Shown: positions 51,751 through 55,006 of the stretch, piece by piece
How positions within the stretch are numbered: the first letter of the stretch is position 1
Layout: each line of letters opens with the position of its first letter
Translations under genes and position numbers: made by a program
Notes under the pieces: generated by a model
Told to the model about the DNA's origin: nothing
What the model saw: the letters and a program-made list of their open reading frames with translations, nothing else
The model's database searches: none
Origin: Candidatus Cloacimonadota bacterium
GTDB lineage: Bacteria; Cloacimonadota; Cloacimonadia; Cloacimonadales; TCS61
Assembly: GCA_030600585.1 (NCBI GenBank)
Contig: JAUVLU010000016.1
Location: forward strand, 1 to 55,006
Direction: 5' to 3'
Length of the DNA: 55,006 bases

Positions 51751-53952
51751 ATGAAGTTTAGAAATTTAGTTTTCCTAATGATAATAATGCTCATATCATC
51801 TCAAAGTTATGCTGTTTTTCATAAGATTTCAGAATTATCATTGTATTATTTTACATCTTGGATAGAAATTGATAACAATTTAGCAATTATAGGAACCGAT
51901 GAACAACCCACAAACAATGTTGTATTCTTTGTAGATATCACAAATCCTGAGGATCCTTTTATTCTTGAAGAATTGTACAATTTTCATCAAGTCAATAATA
52001 TTGCTATTAAAGATTCAGTAGCATATATTAGTGATAATGATGGATTAAAATTAATCAATTATAATGATTTAACCAACATTACGATAAATACTTATTTTTC
52101 CAACGATGAAGTCTATTACGTAAATATTTATGAAGATCAAGCAGTTTTTGTTCATTCTAATGGATTCGAAATAATTGATGTTTTCAATGCAACTTCTCCT
52201 GTACAAATAGTATCTAACCCAACAGATTATTATATAGAACGTGCTGAGATCATTGAGGATTTCTTGTATTTGATGGTTGAAAATGGGATAAAAATTTTTG
52301 ATATTAACCAAATCAATGATCCTGTTTTAATAGGTGAATATATAGATAATTTTTATAATTTAGACTCTTTTTCAGTACATAATGAAAAAATCTACATCGC
52401 TGATTGGACAGGTATAACTGCAATCAATATTAGCGATCCAACGAATCCAAGTTTGATTTCTATGAATCCCAATTTTTTGCTACCTCAAAATATATCTATT
52501 CATGATGGTATTCTTTATCTATGTGATTTTTTGTATGGATTCTCAATGTTTGATATTCAGAACATAAATGATCCAATATTAATTAATACATATTCCACCC
52601 CCAGAGAAGCAATTCATTATGCTACTCAAGATGATATTCTATATCTAATAGATTGGAGTTATGGATTACAGGTCGTTAATATGGATGAAAGTGCCAATCC
52701 TTACGAAGTCAATCGCTATTTTGATGAGTTCTCTTATGTTGAAGGATTAGAATTTACTGATGATTATATTTATTATGCTGATATGAGGGATGGTCTTGGT
52801 ATTTATGAAAGAGTTAATCCCGAAGAACCATTATATCTTACAGGTAACGAAATGGGAACAAGTATAATTTATGATAATAATATAGTATATTTATCATATC
52901 GTACAGGTTCAAATTTTTCTGTAGGAATAAAGATTTACGATGTAAGTATTCCTGAATCTCCAGAATTACTAAATACTATTATTACTGATAATTATCAAAC
53001 TAAAAAAATTGGAAATTACCTGATTTTTAGAAATGGTATTTATTCGATTAAAATCTTAGATATTTCCAATCCAAACAATCCTACATATATTACTTCACTA
53101 ATTAATGATCATCAAATAGTTAGTTATCAAATAAAGGATGATCTACTTTTTGCTAACATTCATGATTCATATAATAATGTTAATGGAATTGAGATTTATG
53201 ACATTAGCGATATTAGCAATCCGGAATCAATTAGTTTCGTAGATATTGAATATGATTTTTTTGAATTAAAAGCTTTTCAAGATGTTCTTTATGCTGGTTA
53301 TTATAATTTGAGTTGGTATGGTTCAAGCAGTGGTTATTTCATCATTGATGTTTCTGATCCTTATAATCCATCTGTAATAAATGAATTTTATGTACACTCT
53401 CTGGGAAATGATCGAGGTGTTGGATTTGGTTCAATTACCTGCAATTTGACGGGGAATAACTTGGTTGTAGCAGATAATCGGAGTAATAGAATTTTAACCT
53501 ATGATGCTTCCGATATAACGAATCCAATTCTTCAAGATGAATTCAGATGGAATTTACAAACATCATCAATCAAATTTGATGGTGAAAACCTAATTCTGAA
53601 TAATTGGGTGAATGGAATCACGGAATTAGATTGGAACCAATTTTTATCAGTTAATGAGGATGTTATTATTGCAAAAGAAATATTACTTACTAATTATCCC
53701 AATCCATTTAATCCAACCACAACAATTTCATTCTCAATTCCTGTAGAGAGTGAAGTTGAACTTTCTGTTTACAATATTAAAGGTCAGAAAGTGAAAACTG
53801 TTTCTAAGAACATTTTTAAAACAGGTTATCATTCTGTAATCTGGAATGGTGATGATGAATCAGGAAAAGCTGTTAGTTCTGGCGTCTATCTGTACAAGTT
53901 AAGTGTGACCGGGGAAAGTGAAATTATCAAAAAATGTATGCTATTGAAATGA
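51751..53952 (+). CDS. Secreted LVIVD-repeat protein with sorting domain
   Basis: 733 residues. Signal peptide MKFRNLVFLMIIMLISSQSYA. At least ten LVIVD-type propeller repeats follow, each ending in a DIxxxxxP segment (DITNPEDP, DISDPTNP-like INISDPTNP, DISNPNNP, DISDISNPES, DVSDPYNP). The C-terminus has the sorting module NYPNPFNPTT, NIKGQKVKTV, GVYLYKL, KKCMLLK. Likely a surface or secreted adhesion-type protein. AGAGGAG precedes the ATG. Flanking palindromic repeats on both sides suggest it moved as a cassette. Confidence 0.82.
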   Translation: MKFRNLVFLMIIMLISSQSYAVFHKISELSLYYFTSWIEIDNNLAIIGTDEQPTNNVVFFVDITNPEDPFILEELYNFHQVNNIAIKDSVAYISDNDGLKLINYNDLTNITINTYFSNDEVYYVNIYEDQAVFVHSNGFEIIDVFNATSPVQIVSNPTDYYIERAEIIEDFLYLMVENGIKIFDINQINDPVLIGEYIDNFYNLDSFSVHNEKIYIADWTGITAINISDPTNPSLISMNPNFLLPQNISIHDGILYLCDFLYGFSMFDIQNINDPILINTYSTPREAIHYATQDDILYLIDWSYGLQVVNMDESANPYEVNRYFDEFSYVEGLEFTDDYIYYADMRDGLGIYERVNPEEPLYLTGNEMGTSIIYDNNIVYLSYRTGSNFSVGIKIYDVSIPESPELLNTIITDNYQTKKIGNYLIFRNGIYSIKILDISNPNNPTYITSLINDHQIVSYQIKDDLLFANIHDSYNNVNGIEIYDISDISNPESISFVDIEYDFFELKAFQDVLYAGYYNLSWYGSSSGYFIIDVSDPYNPSVINEFYVHSLGNDRGVGFGSITCNLTGNNLVVADNRSNRILTYDASDITNPILQDEFRWNLQTSSIKFDGENLILNNWVNGITELDWNQFLSVNEDVIIAKEILLTNYPNPFNPTTTISFSIPVESEVELSVYNIKGQKVKTVSKNIFKTGYHSVIWNGDDESGKAVSSGVYLYKLSVTGESEIIKKCMLLK

Positions 53953-53954
53953 GA

Positions 53955-54081
53955 TTTTTGCCTGTAACAAACAGCTCCACAGCCAATCAAGAAGAAAAGC
54001 AAGAAGAGCGTGGCAGCTGCCATCCATTAAACAACATTCCGCTTCGCTCCATGTTGTTTAATGGCGGCGTGCCACTAAAAA
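53955..54081 (+). repeat. attC-like palindromic repeat after the LVIVD gene
   Basis: It begins GCCTGTAACAAACAGC 8 bases after the stop, has GGCAGCTGCC, then the 13-bp stem CATTAAACAACAT/ATGTTGTTTAATG with a CCGCTTCGCTCC loop, and ends GGCGTGCCACTAAAAA. Its last 57 bases match 51492-51548 with one mismatch. General shape and position (directly after one gene, same orientation) resemble integron attC sites, but the GTTRRRY core is not present at the 3' end. Confidence 0.6.
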
Positions 54082-54097
54082 ATATGGAGAAGAAATA

Positions 54098-55006
54098 TTG
54101 ATTAAATTAACAGAAAAACAAATTGAGGAAATTGCCGATTTTCTTGATTGTGGATTGATATGTTTATACAATAAAAAAACAAAAGAATTAATAACGATTA
54201 CTGAATTTGACGATTATCCTAATTCTGACGAAGTAAACTGGGATGATCTTATTGAATTTGAAAATTTGAATTCAGATGATTCTTTTCAATTGATGGTTAA
54301 TTTTGTTGAGCAATTAGATAATAGCTTATTAAAAGAAAAACTTATTTATGTTCTAAATGGATCAAAGCCATTTAAAAATTTCAAATTACAAATTGATAAT
54401 TCAGAAGAATATCGACAAAAATGGTTTGATTATAAAAATAAAAAATATATTAATTATGTAAAATCACAGATAGAAACAATAAATGATAATGAGAACTCTG
54501 AGTTACATATTGAAGACGATATTGATTTCGAAGACTGTGAAGACGAAATATATTTCTACGATCGAGAAGATTGGTCGGGGTTATTAAACCTACAAAAAAC
54601 AAGAGCTGAAAAAAATCCAACTGATTTACATCGGCAAGAAGGTTATGCAATTGCTCTTAACTTGAATCAAAAATATGATGAAACACTAAAATTATTAAAA
54701 CCGTTAAATCGTAAGTATCATAGTTTTGGCATTAATGAAATAATGGAAGCATTATTGGGTTTGAACAAAACAGAAAAAGATTTTAATTGGGTAAAGAGAC
54801 CAAGGATTTTGAAACTTGATGAAAAGACTCTTAAATTATGCGTAAAATACCTAAAAGGTAAAAGAAAACCGAGATCAGTTTTAAATATCTGTAATTATTT
54901 AGATTTGAATTCCGATTTTTCATATTTCGATGAAAAAGCTTTAGCAAATTATTTATCTAAATATACAAACATATTTGATTTAATAGAAGATTCTTCAGAA
55001 TTATTT
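54098..55006 (+). CDS. UPF0158-family protein with C-terminal extension, 3' end missing
   Basis: 303 codons from a TTG start, open to the window edge; GGAGA lies 7 bases upstream. Residues ~1-125 match UPF0158: LTEKQIEEIADFLDCG, NFVEQLDNSLLKEKLIYVLNGSKPFKNFK and RQKWFDYKNKKYINYVKSQI. An acidic linker (EDDIDFEDCEDE) and a helical region of at least 130 residues (HRQEGYAIALNLNQKYDETLKLLKPL) follow. UPF0158 function is unknown. It begins 16 bases after the palindromic repeat, like a gene at the head of a cassette. Confidence 0.7.
   Translation, partial: MIKLTEKQIEEIADFLDCGLICLYNKKTKELITITEFDDYPNSDEVNWDDLIEFENLNSDDSFQLMVNFVEQLDNSLLKEKLIYVLNGSKPFKNFKLQIDNSEEYRQKWFDYKNKKYINYVKSQIETINDNENSELHIEDDIDFEDCEDEIYFYDREDWSGLLNLQKTRAEKNPTDLHRQEGYAIALNLNQKYDETLKLLKPLNRKYHSFGINEIMEALLGLNKTEKDFNWVKRPRILKLDEKTLKLCVKYLKGKRKPRSVLNICNYLDLNSDFSYFDEKALANYLSKYTNIFDLIEDSSELF

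Noticed and set aside
53955-54081. Canonical integron attC site
   Set aside because: The palindrome and position fit, but the 3' GTTRRRY core is absent, so I list it only as attC-like.

Overview
The window is AT-rich, densely coding bacterial DNA. Three large secreted proteins end in the same C-terminal module: an N(Y/F)PNPFNP start, a NIKGQ(K/L) turn, a GIYLYKL-like strand and a final K(C)xLLK. They sit beside a GldA/GldF/GldG-type ABC system, an outer-membrane barrel ending in Phe, and several starts of the form Shine-Dalgarno + TTG/ATG. This combination points to a Gram-negative member of the Fibrobacterota-Chlorobiota-Bacteroidota (FCB) superphylum. A Cloacimonadota-like organism is my best guess. 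That placement is an inference; no rRNA gene is present.

Layout. 1-11 kb: 3' part of an Elp3-like radical SAM gene, a VWA-domain membrane protein, a convergent barrel + lipoprotein pair, a TrmB-type regulator and a 961-residue secreted propeller protein, then two unknown proteins. 11.9-13 kb: a small graveyard next to tRNA-Asn, holding a nitroreductase tail, a structured repeat, a broken and an intact GIY-YIG gene, and tRNA-like repeats. 13.2-17.3 kb: ABC ATPase, permease, GldG-like protein and DUF4340 protein. 17.5-30.4 kb: a long catabolic cluster. It has three homologues of oxamate carbamoyltransferase subunits (AllH, AllF/FdrA, AllG), a cyclase-family hydrolase, a three-subunit molybdenum hydroxylase, a class III CoA-transferase, an amidase-signature hydrolase and a uracil-type NCS2 permease. 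30.5-31 kb: a second GIY-YIG gene wedged between tRNA-Met(CAT) and a duplicated, hairpin-interrupted tRNA 3' end. 31-38.2 kb: the classic rpsU...dnaG-rpoD operon with yqeY, cvpA and mutS2 inside. 38.4-49.3 kb: housekeeping genes (PpiD-like chaperone, cytidine deaminase, TrpF-like protein, endonuclease IV, FtsY, S20, AmiC-type amidase, MFS transporter), interrupted by a secreted Asp-box propeller gene that lies between ftsY and a duplicated ftsY 3' end. 49.6-55 kb: an accessory block, all on the + strand, with a membrane-tethered receiver/histidine-kinase pair, an LVIVD-repeat secreted protein between near-identical palindromic repeats, and a UPF0158 protein running off the end.

How the genes may work together. 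The 17.5-30.4 kb cluster can be read as an energy-conserving route for an N-heterocycle. The base is imported by the permease, oxidised by the Mo-hydroxylase and ring-opened by the cyclase-type hydrolase. The ureido acid is split phosphorolytically by the AllFGH-like complex to carbamoyl phosphate plus an amide acid, which is deamidated by the amidase and activated by the CoA-transferase. The uracil-like permease signature makes uracil -> barbiturate -> ureidomalonate -> malonamate -> malonate -> malonyl-CoA the most attractive hypothesis. Oxalurate -> oxamate -> oxalate -> oxalyl-CoA is the main alternative. Neither is proven by sequence alone.

The most unusual structural signal is the repeated pairing of a GIY-YIG endonuclease ORF with a tRNA gene and a palindrome-invaded copy of that tRNA's 3' half, seen twice, at tRNA-Asn and at tRNA-Met.
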